A stretch of 64,000 nt of DNA from Alloprevotella tannerae ATCC 51259 (GCF_000159995.1 NZ_GG700643.1:215291-279290), one strand, 5' to 3'; numbered from the stretch's first letter, positions 48,643-57,610 are shown. Notes: generated by a model from the letters alone, not told the origin. Numbers and translations: made by a program.

Positions 48643-49146
48643 TTACTTTTTTGCTGCCGGCCGCTGTGATTTTCCTTTGAAACTTACAGAGGCCGGTACG
48701 CGAAAGAGTCCGGCTGCTTTGCTGTAGATGTTAAGTCGAAGCGTCAATACATTCGTGCCGTCCACCTGCTGTACATGGCCGTAAAAGGGCGCCTCGTTTT
48801 TGACCGTGTTATCCCAATAAAGTGTTGAGTTAAACAGCTTCATCATCTTTATACTCCCCGCATTTGGCGCGGAGGTCTTCATCGTGCCGTCAGAACTTAT
48901 GCTTATGCCTTTTATGGAAAAGAGTATCGTTCCGGGCATCTTGCCAATTTTAGGTACAGCTCCCGTTAACACGCCGTTGTGTAAACGAAAGACCATCTTT
49001 TGTGAAGGCTTTAGTTCGCCCTTCATCTTAATATTGTAGGCCGCGCCGCTATAAGCTCCATCGAATTGCGTGTTTACTTGCGCCTTCAGTGAGGCGAAAA
49101 CAGTACAAAGTAGTAAGCAGAGAGAAATCAGTCGTATTTGCTTCAT
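48643..49146 (-). CDS. Small secreted protein, calycin-like beta-barrel (unknown function)
   Basis: 167 residues. Clear signal peptide ending FASLKAQ, then an all-beta sequence (FDGAYSGAAYNIKMKGELK...) whose pattern suggests the calycin-like domain common in Bacteroidales exported proteins. A basic tail (GKSQRPAAKK). No catalytic motif. A -7 box TACCTTTG lies on the minus strand at 49336-49343, with a long leader. It converges on the DUF438 gene with a one-base gap and no visible terminator between them. Confidence 0.6.
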   Translation of the reverse strand: MKQIRLISLCLLLCTVFASLKAQVNTQFDGAYSGAAYNIKMKGELKPSQKMVFRLHNGVLTGAVPKIGKMPGTILFSIKGISISSDGTMKTSAPNAGSIKMMKLFNSTLYWDNTVKNEAPFYGHVQQVDGTNVLTLRLNIYSKAAGLFRVPASVSFKGKSQRPAAKK

Positions 49147-49935
49147 CGTTTAATTTGTTTTTGTTGGTGGTCAACACACTTTTCGTTCGCGCGTTGCTTA
49201 TTATTGTTAAGCACATTAGTTTGCTGCAAATTGATAGTGCGCTAAAGTGCCGGCCCCCAAGGCCGTTTGTCTGCGAGTGTGCAGTCTGTTATGATTATGT
49301 CTGGATTTGTTGACCGCAGCATCGAATTGTGGCGACAAAGGTAACCAAGATTCTGCTATCGGTTAATGATTTTCGCGTAAAGCATCGCTAAAAGTAATAA
49401 CCCTGTCCGTTTTTTGCTTCCGTAAAGTGGCGTATTGAGGGCATTAAGCCCATAATCGCTTTGTTTTTTTCTTTTTTCAGATATTCTCGCATTGACTTCC
49501 ACAGCATCGAAGCGCTGCGGCTCAATGTACGCTCGTGATGGTAGAGATTTACTCTCGTGAGCGTACGTTCGTACGCTCACGAGGGGACAAACGTGCGCTC
49601 ACGAGAGTAAATAGCCGACTTGCGTCGGCGGAATGCTGAGCTTAGAATTTTTGTAGAAGAAATGAGACTTTCGGTTTTAGAAACGGCTACGTAAGAATAT
49701 TTAAGTAGAAAGAAAGCATTGTCGGTGGGGAATATTACCTTTGCAAATCAAAACCATAGGTGAGTATTAGCGAATAGAGGCGATAATAAACAGGTGCGTG
49801 TGCGCTCAAAGCTTACACAGAAAGTCTTAGATGCACAATCTTAGCATCTGCAAAGGCTGCTTAGCGCTTGTTATGTGCTGATTGTTTGCCCGCTTGGGCG
49901 ATTGTGGCGCGAGATCGTCGGATATTATTTTTCAA
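49147..49935. other. Divergent intergenic region before the acyltransferase
   Basis: About 790 bases. It contains a minus -7 box (TACCTTTG, 49336-49343), the CGTGAG repeat (49526-49611), and a plus -7 box (TACCTTTG, 49736-49743) about 190 bases before the acyltransferase ATG. Nothing else was recognised. Confidence 0.5.
49526..49611. repeat. CGTGAG palindromic intergenic repeat, locus 3
   Basis: Perfect 16-base inverted ends, TTTACTCTCGTGAGCG (49548-49563) and its complement (49596-49611). Inside is a perfect palindrome, CTCGTGAGCGTACG-TT-complement (49554-49583). The flank TACGCTCGTGATGGTAGAG (49528-49546) carries the linker shared with loci 1 and 2. Confidence 0.85.
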
Positions 49936-50919
49936 ATGAGCATAACAACTCCTTGTCGGCCTGCTGTGCTGCGTCAAAAACAAGTTGGAGGAAGCGCTAA
50001 GCGCATGGATGAATTGGATTTTCTAAAGGCCGTATTCATCCTGCTGATGGTAGCTTTCCACTTAGTCTATATCGGCAATAAATATCCCTATGCTAAAGCC
50101 GTGGTTTACACGTTTCATATGCCGGGATTCCTCTTGATTTCAGGCTATTTGGCTAATACGCAAAAAACGGCGAGGAAGTTTTTGCGCGGAATGGGGCGTT
50201 TGCTCCTCCCTTACTTGATTATGGAGGGCGCTTATATTATCTTAGCCGCTTTTTTGCCGATTCGCGAGCACATCGATTCGCTGACCGTCGGGACATTCTT
50301 GCAGCATTTGTGGCTCAAACCTTTAGGGCCTTATTGGTACTTGCATACGCTTGTGATTTGTAGTGTGATGTATTTTGCAATCATGCGACTTCCATTGTTG
50401 GCGAATTGGATGAAATGGACGATCGTCTTGTTTGCTTATGGTGCACTTGCCTTTGGTTTACACTTAATCTCGTTCACGCACGCTTGTTATTTTGCAGGTG
50501 GCATCGCCATACGCTTCCTGCATAAAGATTTTATCAGTTTTTTTCGCCTCGGATTATGGGGTTTTATCCCTTTTACCGCATTGCTGTTTTGGCCTGATCA
50601 GTTGCATAGTGGGACTTTTGTAGGCGTATTGATTGTCTATTGCGTGATTTGCGGATTATTGGGCCTTTATCCTTATTTCAAAACTAACGGCCGCTTGTTG
50701 TTTATAGGGCGAAATACGCTTGTTATCCTCTTGTTTTCTCCGGTTTTCACGCTCTTAGTCAAGCCGCTTGTGCCTTTCCTCGCTTTTGATCCGACGGGGA
50801 TGCTCTTCTTGGTGATTGCCGTTTCCCTCGCTGTGGGAGGTAGTTTGGTGATAGCAAGGGTAATGGAGAAAACGCACACAGCTGTTTGCCTCTTTGGCCA
50901 ATCAAAGATTTTGCATTGA
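49936..50919 (+). CDS. Acyltransferase 3 family membrane protein
   Basis: 327 residues with about 10 membrane segments. The N-terminal RMDELDFLKAVFILLMVAFHL matches the family's Arg/Asp and catalytic-His first helix, and FHMPGFLLISGYL follows. Such proteins O-acetylate or acylate surface polysaccharides, lipids or peptidoglycan at the inner membrane. The ATG at 49936 is my choice; ATG 50005 (MDELDF) gives a tighter family match and is also possible, while the TTG at 49882 is unlikely. Acceptor unknown; no glycan genes adjoin it. Confidence 0.75.
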   Translation: MSITTPCRPAVLRQKQVGGSAKRMDELDFLKAVFILLMVAFHLVYIGNKYPYAKAVVYTFHMPGFLLISGYLANTQKTARKFLRGMGRLLLPYLIMEGAYIILAAFLPIREHIDSLTVGTFLQHLWLKPLGPYWYLHTLVICSVMYFAIMRLPLLANWMKWTIVLFAYGALAFGLHLISFTHACYFAGGIAIRFLHKDFISFFRLGLWGFIPFTALLFWPDQLHSGTFVGVLIVYCVICGLLGLYPYFKTNGRLLFIGRNTLVILLFSPVFTLLVKPLVPFLAFDPTGMLFLVIAVSLAVGGSLVIARVMEKTHTAVCLFGQSKILH

Positions 50920-51006
50920 AAGAGTTGCTAAGCGTATAATAAGTATGTTGGGGTGCAGATCTTTTGATATGCCGACCATCTTCATACTTCATCAAGCGTA
51001 AACGAA

Positions 51007-51045
51007 AAATTCCCTTCACCACGCCAAGGGCGGTGAAGGGAATTT
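51007..51045. terminator. Bidirectional terminator between acyltransferase and CBS protein
   Basis: Perfect 14-base stem (51007-51020 with 51032-51045) flanked by A/T runs, between converging genes. Confidence 0.88.
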
Positions 51046-51088
51046 CGTATGTTTTGTACTTGGGTCGCAACTAAGCGCCGAAAATAGC

Positions 51089-52153
51089 TTATTTGCTATG
51101 TTTGCGTTGCTTATCGGCTACCTGCCGATGCTGATTTTCAATCCACTGTTCGCGAGCATAGGCCTGCATATCGGTGACGGTATCTTTCTCGTCGACAATT
51201 TCTGTGCCCAGCATGGTCTCGATGACGTCTTCCATCGTTACAATGCCGCGCAAACAGCCATATTCGTCGATGATTACGGAAATGTGCTCTTTCTTTTCCA
51301 ATAATCGCTCCCAAATGGTTGAGACGCTTTCCGTCTCTTGAAAAGACAAAATGGGGCGTACCAGCTCCGAAAGTCGCATTGAAAATTTATCTTCTGAAAG
51401 TTTTTCCAAGATTGTTTGGCGTAAGACGTATCCTGTAATGTAATCGTCCTTATCGTCTTTGTAAACAGGGATTCTTGAGAAAGTTTGATAGCGCTCATGC
51501 TGCCTGAACTCTGTGACCGTCATTGATTCATCAGCGATCTCGACGACGCTGCTTGGCGTCATAATCTCGCGCGCCGTTACTTTCGAAAGTTTAAGCATAT
51601 TCTGAATCATCCGATCCTCCTTCTGCTTGAACACACCCTCTTCCGTGCCGGCCGTAACCATAGCTGAAACTTCCTCGCGGCTGACCGAAGTAGCATTTTG
51701 TCCGGGCGAGATGAAGCGCGTAATGAACTCCGCCATCAGAACAAAAGGAAAAGTGAGAAAAACCAAGGCTCTGTAGACCGGCGTCATAGGAATTACCAAG
51801 CGACGCCAATGATTAGCGCCTAAAGTCTTGGGGATAATCTCTGAAAAGACTAAAATAAGCAAGGTTAAACCCGCAGATACCCAGCCAAACCATTCTTCTC
51901 CTAAAACGAGGGCCGCTTGCTTTCCGACGCCCGCAGCACCAGCGGTATTGGCAACGGTATTCAGAGTCAGAATAGCTGAAATAGGACGGTCAATGTCCTG
52001 CTTGAATTTACGAAGATGTTTAGCTGCTTTTGAGCCTTCCTCCTCTTTCATCGTAATAAAAGAGAATGGCGTAGAGAGCAAAGTCGCTTCCATAATAGAA
52101 CAAAGGAAAGAAACGACTAATGCCAATAAAAGGTAGAATATGAGTAGCCCCAT
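51089..52153 (-). CDS. CNNM/CorC-type membrane protein with CBS pair (GldE/hemolysin-like)
   Basis: 354 residues. The DUF21 (CNNM) membrane domain (about 1-165) has 3-4 helices and the ion-pathway-like VFSEIIPKTLGA motif. A CBS pair follows (about 195-325: REIMTPSSVV..., SRIPVYKDDKDD, ISVIIDEYG, RGIVTMEDVIE). The usual CorC-type C-terminal domain is missing, replaced by a short basic tail. Likely an ATP/AMP-gated Mg2+ or Na+ transporter or regulator. In gliding Bacteroidota the homologue is GldE; gliding itself is not implied. Promoter at 52282-52313. Confidence 0.8.
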   Translation of the reverse strand: MGLLIFYLLLALVVSFLCSIMEATLLSTPFSFITMKEEEGSKAAKHLRKFKQDIDRPISAILTLNTVANTAGAAGVGKQAALVLGEEWFGWVSAGLTLLILVFSEIIPKTLGANHWRRLVIPMTPVYRALVFLTFPFVLMAEFITRFISPGQNATSVSREEVSAMVTAGTEEGVFKQKEDRMIQNMLKLSKVTAREIMTPSSVVEIADESMTVTEFRQHERYQTFSRIPVYKDDKDDYITGYVLRQTILEKLSEDKFSMRLSELVRPILSFQETESVSTIWERLLEKKEHISVIIDEYGCLRGIVTMEDVIETMLGTEIVDEKDTVTDMQAYAREQWIENQHRQVADKQRKHSK

Positions 52154-52281
52154 GTATAATTAAAAAAGTATCTCGCTCACTGCCAAAACGCTAGAAGTAA
52201 ACTGAAACTCGGCCCTGAAAGGGCAAAAATGCGCTTCATTAACCTTCAAATAAAGCGTCGTTTCGCAATGTTAGATCGCTG

Positions 52282-52313
52282 CAAAGATAGAAATTCTTAA
52301 TTGATTAACCAAA
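52282..52313 (-). promoter_or_regulatory. Promoter of the CBS membrane protein gene
   Basis: Minus strand: TTTG (52310-52313), 20 bases, TATCTTTG (52282-52289). Confidence 0.75.
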
Positions 52314-52547
52314 AACAAGTATGATTCTTACAAGAACTTGACAGAAACGAAGGGCATACAATATATATAATGAAGATTGCGCACATGCTTACAAAAAAAG
52401 CAGGATAGCCTGCGCAATAATGAAGCAACGTTTGGCGAGACAAGACTTTGAGTTGTTTTAATGTCGTGTTGCTGGTGAATAAGCCTAATCTCTCTAGCGG
52501 AAAGCTCAGCAACAGACGAAGTTTTTCTAACTAAGTAGACGTAAATC

Positions 52548-52578
52548 TTGGCAAAAAAGGAAAATTGCTGTACCTTCG
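52548..52578 (+). promoter_or_regulatory. Promoter of the tsaC-clc-fmt operon
   Basis: TTG (52548-52550), 20 bases, TACCTTCG (52571-52578), 38 bases before the ATG. Confidence 0.7.
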
Positions 52579-52615
52579 CGAGAAGATTTGCAGGTAAGGC
52601 CTGCATAGGCAAATC

Positions 52616-53251
52616 ATGAAAAAAGGATTGACAGATAAGATGTCCGGCCAGATGGATCAACAAAAGCAAGAACCCATCTCTAAAGCCTGGCGAGAGGATA
52701 TAAGGCAAGCCGTAGAGGTGTTGAACCGCGGCGGAGTTATACTTTATCCTACAGACACGATTTGGGGGATAGGATGTGATGCGACTAATCCGGAGGCAGT
52801 ACAGAGAGTCTACGATATAAAACGTCGTATAGACTCTAAAGCCTTGATTACATTGGTCGATTCTGAAGCAAAATTGCAGTTTTATGTGCGCGACGTGCCT
52901 AATGCTGCGTGGGATATTATAGATTATGCTACTCGGCCGACAACAATTGTTTACGATACCGTGCGTAATCTTGCTCCAAATTTGCTGGCTGAAGATGGAA
53001 GCGTTGGCATCCGCATTACGCAGGAACCTTTTAGCCGCGAATTATGCGCTCGCTTCAGACGCGCGATTGTTTCGACTTCGGCTAATGTGAGCGGCGAGCC
53101 TTCGGCAGCTTGTTTTGATGCAATCTCTGATGAAATAAAAGAGGCAGTTGATTATATTTGTACGTCTCGCAGGAATGAACGTAAACCGGCTTCGGCCTCT
53201 GCTATAATTAAGTTGTCTTTCGATGGGACGGTACAAATCATTCGCCAATAA
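52616..53251 (+). CDS. Threonylcarbamoyl-AMP synthase (Sua5/YciO/YrdC family)
   Basis: 211 residues. It uses threonine, bicarbonate and ATP to make threonylcarbamoyl-AMP for the t6A37 modification of ANN-decoding tRNAs. Family blocks: GGVILYPTDTIWGIGCDA (about 39-56), IKRRIDSKALITLV, GSVGIRITQEPFSRELC, and VSTSANVSGEPSA. Short, without the Sua5 C-terminal domain. A member of the YciO subfamily would be the alternative. First gene of a three-gene unit with ClC and fmt. Confidence 0.88.
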   Translation: MKKGLTDKMSGQMDQQKQEPISKAWREDIRQAVEVLNRGGVILYPTDTIWGIGCDATNPEAVQRVYDIKRRIDSKALITLVDSEAKLQFYVRDVPNAAWDIIDYATRPTTIVYDTVRNLAPNLLAEDGSVGIRITQEPFSRELCARFRRAIVSTSANVSGEPSAACFDAISDEIKEAVDYICTSRRNERKPASASAIIKLSFDGTVQIIRQ

Positions 53252-53263
53252 ATAGACGCCAAC

Positions 53264-55069
53264 GTGACGACAGCAGCAATAGACCGTGGGTACAATCCGA
53301 TCCTGAGAGGCTTGCTCTTCTTGCAAAGTCATCTTAATCGTCGGCAATTTATACAACTGCTTAGCTTTTTGGTGGGCGTGGGAGCTGCGCTTTCAGCACA
53401 GCTTCTAAAATGGCTAATCCATGAGATACAGTTTTTGCTGACTTTCCGCTTTGATGTCGGAAGGGCGCAATGGCTTTTCTTGGTTTATCCGCTCGTTGGT
53501 ATATTGTTGACAGCGCTTTTTATTAAGTATGTTGTTCGTGATGACATCGGACACGGCATTACGCGCATCCTTTATGCTATTTCGCGCCGACAAGGGCACA
53601 TTCGCCGCCACAATACTTGGTCAAGTATCTTAGCTTCTTCCCTAACAATTGGTTTTGGCGGTTCAGTGGGCGCGGAGTCGCCGATCGTATTAACAGGTTC
53701 GGCCATCGGATCCAACCTTGGCGAAGTGTTTCATTTGGAGCACAAAGAATTAATGTTGCTTATCGGGTGTGGCGCATCAGCTGCAATTGCCGGTATCTTT
53801 AAGGCACCCATTGCGGGAATCGTCTTTACGCTTGAAGTTTTGATGATAGACTTGACGATGGCTTCTTTGCTTCCCCTACTGATTGCTTCGCTGACGGCTA
53901 CCTGTGTTACTTATTTCCTGACCGGCCCCGCTGCGATGTTTAGCTTTCACTTAAACGATCCCTTTGTCGTTGAGCGTGTGCCCAGTTCTATCTGTCTCGG
54001 CGCTTTCTGCGGCATTCTTTCGCTTTATTTCACACGAGCGATGAATTGGTTTGAGCAAGTTTTCGGGCGCATCAATGGTACTTTTAAACGAGTCGCTTTA
54101 GGAGGAACAATCTTAGCGATTTTGATTTTCTTCTTCCCTCCGCTTTATGGCGAAGGCTACAATATCATAGCGATTTTGTTGAATGATGCCGGCACAATAA
54201 AGGCCGAAAGCGTGATGAACAATTCGCTTTTCTTTAATCATTCTGAATATTTTCTGATCTACCTTGGCTTAATCTTGTTCTTTAAAGTCTTTGCAACGAC
54301 GGCGACTAATGGCGGCGGTGGTTGCGGTGGTACTTTTGCGCCGAGTTTGTTTATGGGGTGTTTGGGCGGATATTTCTTTTCAAAGGTTTGGAATAGTCTT
54401 TCTTTGTTAGGCATCCACGTTCCGGAGCGCAACTATGCACTCTTGGGTATGGCGGGTTTGATGAGCGGCGTCTTTCATGCGCCTTTGACCGGCGTCTTCC
54501 TCATTGCAGAGTTGACGGGTGGTTATGATCTCTTCCTACCTCTGATGATTGTTTCAGCTGTTTCGTTTCTGACGATCAATTTGTTTGAACACCATAGTAT
54601 TTATGCGATGCGTTTGGCGCGTAATGGCGAATTACTCACGCACCATAAAGATAAATCGATCCTAACGCTAATGACCTTGGATGCTGTTATTGATAAAAGC
54701 GTCCCGGTGTTGCGTCCGGAGATGAAATTGGGCCAAATTGTGCGTATCGTCTCCAATGCGCAAGGAGAAGACTTTGCGGTGGTTAATGGCGCTGGCGCAC
54801 TTTTGGGTATCGTCAATTTAAAGGCATTGCGCAAAGTTATATTCAGAAGCGAGTTGTATGGCCTATATACGGCAGAGCAATTGATGCAGAAGCCCCGTAT
54901 TACGTTAGAAACGCTCGATGCTATGTCTTCGGTTATGGATCGCTTTCAAGAAACCGAGGCCGAAATGCTTCCCGTGCTTGATGGTGAAGGTATTTTTGTC
55001 GGTTTTGCATCTAAGACCCGCTTATATAGCTTATATAGAAAGCTAATGAAAGACTTTTCAGAAGAATAA
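53264..55069 (+). CDS. ClC-family chloride channel/transporter with CBS domains
   Basis: 601 residues. A ClC membrane domain (about 25-440) with GFGGSVGAESPIVL (the external gating Glu is present), GIFKAPIAGIVFTLEV, GGGGCGGTFAPSLFMGCLGG and GVFHAPLTGVFLIAELTG. A C-terminal CBS pair (about 465-590) would regulate it by nucleotides. The Tyr of the Cl- site was not located with certainty, so channel versus H+/Cl- exchanger is undecided. Starts at GTG 53264, 12 bases after the tsaC-type gene; fmt follows by 2 bases. Confidence 0.9.
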   Translation: MTTAAIDRGYNPILRGLLFLQSHLNRRQFIQLLSFLVGVGAALSAQLLKWLIHEIQFLLTFRFDVGRAQWLFLVYPLVGILLTALFIKYVVRDDIGHGITRILYAISRRQGHIRRHNTWSSILASSLTIGFGGSVGAESPIVLTGSAIGSNLGEVFHLEHKELMLLIGCGASAAIAGIFKAPIAGIVFTLEVLMIDLTMASLLPLLIASLTATCVTYFLTGPAAMFSFHLNDPFVVERVPSSICLGAFCGILSLYFTRAMNWFEQVFGRINGTFKRVALGGTILAILIFFFPPLYGEGYNIIAILLNDAGTIKAESVMNNSLFFNHSEYFLIYLGLILFFKVFATTATNGGGGCGGTFAPSLFMGCLGGYFFSKVWNSLSLLGIHVPERNYALLGMAGLMSGVFHAPLTGVFLIAELTGGYDLFLPLMIVSAVSFLTINLFEHHSIYAMRLARNGELLTHHKDKSILTLMTLDAVIDKSVPVLRPEMKLGQIVRIVSNAQGEDFAVVNGAGALLGIVNLKALRKVIFRSELYGLYTAEQLMQKPRITLETLDAMSSVMDRFQETEAEMLPVLDGEGIFVGFASKTRLYSLYRKLMKDFSEE

Positions 55070-55071
55070 CG

Positions 55072-56040
55072 ATGACAAAAGAAACATTACGTATAGTCTA
55101 CTTTGGTACACCTGAATTTGCAGTTGAGAGTTTAAAGAGATTGGTCGATGGCGGCTATAATATTGTCGGCGTAGTTACGATGCCCGATAAACCGATCGGA
55201 CGCCATCAAAGCATCCTTTCAAAATCAGCCGTCAAAATCTTTGCTGAGGCCCACGGATTACCACTTTTGCAGCCTGCGAGTTTAAAAGATCCTGATTTTT
55301 TGACTCAATTAAAAGCTTGGCAGGCGGATGTGCAAGTCGTCGTAGCCTTTCGTATGTTGCCCGAAGTCGTTTGGGCAATGCCGCGTTTCGGAACGTTTAA
55401 TCTTCACGCCGCATTATTGCCGCAGTATAGAGGCGCTGCGCCCATCAATTGGGCCATAATAAATGGCGAACGTGAGACCGGTATCACAACATTCTTTTTG
55501 CAGCACGAAATAGACACAGGCAATGTGATCCAACAAGTTCGCGTCCCCATCTCAGATACGGATACGGCCGGAGATATACACGATCGCTTGATGCTGCTGG
55601 GCGGAGATTTAGTGATTGAAACAATAAACAAACTGATTGAAGGCGATATTGAGGCCATTCCCCAAGCAGAAATGCAGACCGATGAACCGCTTAAGCCTGC
55701 TCCGAAACTATTTAAGGATAACTGCAAGATAGACTGGAGTGCGGGTGTCAAGCGTTGCTACGATCACATCCGTGGTTTGTCTCCTTATCCCGCAGCTTGG
55801 ACCACCTTCGTGAGTGGTGAGAAGCAGCAAGCGCTTAAAATAATTTCATCAGAAAAGGAATTTTGCACGCCCGCAGCGCCTGTTGGCACCATCATCATTG
55901 CAGATAAAGCCGATTTGAAAGTGGCTTTAAGCGATGGTTATTTGCATTTAAAGGAAATACAACCGGCCGGAAAAAAACGCCTGCCCGTTGCCGATTTCCT
56001 TCGTGGCTTCCGTCCTTTCGGAAATGAAAGGGTGGAGTAG
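55072..56040 (+). CDS. fmt: Methionyl-tRNA formyltransferase
   Basis: 322 residues. It transfers formyl from 10-formyl-THF to initiator Met-tRNA. IVYFGTPEFAVESL at the start, MPDKPIGR, NLHAALLPQYRGAAPINWAI (catalytic region), GITTFFLQHEIDTG, and the C-terminal oligosaccharide-binding-like domain from about 205 (KDNCKIDWSAG). Last gene of the tsaC-clc-fmt unit; the downstream DUF2141 gene converges. Confidence 0.96.
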   Translation: MTKETLRIVYFGTPEFAVESLKRLVDGGYNIVGVVTMPDKPIGRHQSILSKSAVKIFAEAHGLPLLQPASLKDPDFLTQLKAWQADVQVVVAFRMLPEVVWAMPRFGTFNLHAALLPQYRGAAPINWAIINGERETGITTFFLQHEIDTGNVIQQVRVPISDTDTAGDIHDRLMLLGGDLVIETINKLIEGDIEAIPQAEMQTDEPLKPAPKLFKDNCKIDWSAGVKRCYDHIRGLSPYPAAWTTFVSGEKQQALKIISSEKEFCTPAAPVGTIIIADKADLKVALSDGYLHLKEIQPAGKKRLPVADFLRGFRPFGNERVE

Positions 56041-56084
56041 GGAAGGCTTTATTGTCGGCAACGAACACGCGTAGTTCGTTAAGC

Positions 56085-56510
56085 TTAAAGCTCTACTTTT
56101 TGAAGATTTATGGTGCTTTCTGCATCTTTCTCAAACACAATTTTTGCATCTTCAAAAGCCGGAGGGCCCATAACGCACTTTGCATCGTTGCTGAACCCAA
56201 ACTTTTCAATGGGGATTCCCATTTTTCCAAAATCCATAGTGCCGTTGCCGTTTTCGTCGTGGAAAATGGCGATGGCATATTCACCTTTGGGGAGATCCGA
56301 GAAAGTTACCGTGCAAGTAGCACCCGTTACGTCCTGCTCAAGACTCTTAAACGATTGCTTCAGCCACGTTTCCTGACTATTAAACAGGGCTACGAAAACC
56401 TTACCTTTGTCTTGTTCAATCCCTTGGATGTGAACGGTTAAACTCTGGGCCTTCATTTGATTGAGGCCGAACCATGCTGAGCAGATCAGCACAAACAAAA
56501 ACTTTTTCAT
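56085..56510 (-). CDS. DUF2141 secreted protein
   Basis: 141 residues. Signal peptide ending NQMKAQ, then the DUF2141 fold: LTVHIQGIEQDKGKVFVALF, GEYAIAIFHDENGNGTMDFG, GIPIEKFGFSNDA. The DENGNGTMD stretch resembles a Ca2+ loop. Function unknown. Last gene of a minus-strand operon with a membrane protein and a winged-helix regulator, 22 bases after the regulator. Confidence 0.8.
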   Translation of the reverse strand: MKKFLFVLICSAWFGLNQMKAQSLTVHIQGIEQDKGKVFVALFNSQETWLKQSFKSLEQDVTGATCTVTFSDLPKGEYAIAIFHDENGNGTMDFGKMGIPIEKFGFSNDAKCVMGPPAFEDAKIVFEKDAESTINLQKVEL

Positions 56511-56532
56511 AATCAGATATTTTTTATTTGAG

Positions 56533-56826
56533 TTAGGGGTTTAATGTCGAGATGTATGACTGAAGCGCCTGCACATAAGCTTCGAATGCCTGCTTTCCTT
56601 TTGAGGTCAGACGGCATACAGTGCGCGGTTTCTTTCCGGCAAAGGTCTTTTCTACGTGGATGTAGCCCGCAGCGCCTAACTTTTCTATTTGCACACTCAA
56701 GTTGCCTGCCGTGGCCTGCGTCTTCTCTTTGAGATAGACGAAGTCTGCCTCTACGACATTGCTGAGCAGAGAAATGACGGCCAAGCGCAATTGGGAGTGC
56801 AACAAGGGGTCGAGTTCCGGCAACAT
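56533..56826 (-). CDS. Winged-helix transcriptional regulator
   Basis: 97 residues. A single winged-helix domain of the HTH_34 / PadR-MarR-like type: helices LHSQLRLAVISLL, FVYLKEKTQATAGNLSVQIEKL (recognition helix) and a wing (VEKTFAGKKPRTVCRLTSKG), then a C-terminal dimer helix (EAYVQALQSYI). Starts 2 bases after the membrane-protein stop, so translationally linked to it. Likely binds the two palindromes near its own promoter (57511-57525, 57593-57607) and represses the operon; this is inferred, not shown. Confidence 0.8.
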   Translation of the reverse strand: MLPELDPLLHSQLRLAVISLLSNVVEADFVYLKEKTQATAGNLSVQIEKLGAAGYIHVEKTFAGKKPRTVCRLTSKGKQAFEAYVQALQSYISTLNP

Positions 56827-56828
56827 AG

Positions 56829-57425
56829 TTATTTGGCGTATTTATGATTGAGGTAATGGCCGGGAATAATCATCAGTACGACGAAACCCAACGCAAACCA
56901 TAGATTCGAGTTATAGTAAATGCCTCCGCGAGAGAGTTGGACTAACAGATGCAAGCCCAGACAAAAAGGCAGGAAGGGTAGGTAGGTCAGTAAGCGCTCC
57001 TGACTAATAAGACCGCTTACGCTTACTCCGACCGAGCAAAAGAGCAGTACGAGCGGCTGTATGTAGGCTGAATTGCTGCCCAATATGGGAAAGATAATCA
57101 TCATGAGCATAAAAGCCGTCCCGATGACCATCCACAGCTGATTGATCATTGAGCGCACATACGTCTTCATCGGTTTTTCTCGCTGCCTGCTAAATAAATA
57201 AGATGACAGAAAACCAACAAAGGGTAAGCTTAACCAGAGCAGATTCCATTGCGGTGTGTTTGTAGCCAGCGTCAGTCCGTAAATGCCAAGTCCAAGCAGC
57301 GTCGTAAGGTAACCCCATATTAACATGGTGTCGCCGCTGTGGCGTCCATCGTCCGTTTTCGTCTGGTCGATCATTGTCATGATCAGTTTCAGACTCTCTT
57401 TCTCTGAAATCTTTTTCTCTTCCAT
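56829..57425 (-). CDS. Six-helix membrane protein of unknown function
   Basis: 198 residues. An N-terminal cytoplasmic segment with KISEKESLKLI, then about six hydrophobic segments (YLTTLLGLGIYGLTL, LPFVGFLSSYLF, VIGTAFMLMMIIFPIL, LLFCSVGVSVSGL, LPFLPFCLGLHLL, ALGFVVLMIIPGHYL). It has no recognised transport or enzyme motif. Membrane proteins of this kind are commonly coupled to a small winged-helix regulator in Bacteroidota. First gene of the operon with the regulator and DUF2141 gene. Confidence 0.7.
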   Translation of the reverse strand: MEEKKISEKESLKLIMTMIDQTKTDDGRHSGDTMLIWGYLTTLLGLGIYGLTLATNTPQWNLLWLSLPFVGFLSSYLFSRQREKPMKTYVRSMINQLWMVIGTAFMLMMIIFPILGSNSAYIQPLVLLFCSVGVSVSGLISQERLLTYLPFLPFCLGLHLLVQLSRGGIYYNSNLWFALGFVVLMIIPGHYLNHKYAK

Positions 57426-57510
57426 TTTGAGTATTATTTTGCGAGTTTGTATTTCGTTGTCTTTTGCAGCAATGTAAGCGTGTTCGCATCGGAGTGGGCT
57501 TCATAAAGAA

Positions 57511-57525
57511 GTTTATATTATAAAC
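57511..57525 (-). promoter_or_regulatory. Operator candidate, downstream palindrome
   Basis: GTTTATA-T-TATAAAC, a perfect 7-base-arm palindrome, followed by CAA as in the second copy. It is in the 5' leader of the membrane-protein/regulator operon. Confidence 0.55.
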
Positions 57526-57579
57526 CAAATGCTGTTTAAAATAAGCGACTTCCTGATTTTGCCGCTCTTAAACCTGGTG

Positions 57580-57610
57580 CAAAGATAAAGTAGTTTATTT
57601 TATAAACCAA
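57580..57610 (-). promoter_or_regulatory. Promoter with embedded operator palindrome (57593-57607)
   Basis: Minus strand: TTG (57608-57610), 20 bases, TATCTTTG (57580-57587). The spacer contains GTTTATTTTATAAAC (57593-57607), a second copy of the palindrome, 82 bases from the first. Binding there would block RNA polymerase. Confidence 0.68.

Larger units (their letters stand above)
52154..52615. other. Divergent intergenic region with two promoters
   Basis: 460 bases with a minus promoter (52282-52313) and a plus promoter (52548-52578). The ORFs read across it are non-coding shadows; nothing else recognised. Confidence 0.55.

Noticed and set aside
52328-52708. 126-residue minus-strand ORF in front of the tsaC-type gene
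   Set aside because: It overlaps the start of a well-supported gene and its promoter and has no recognisable domain.
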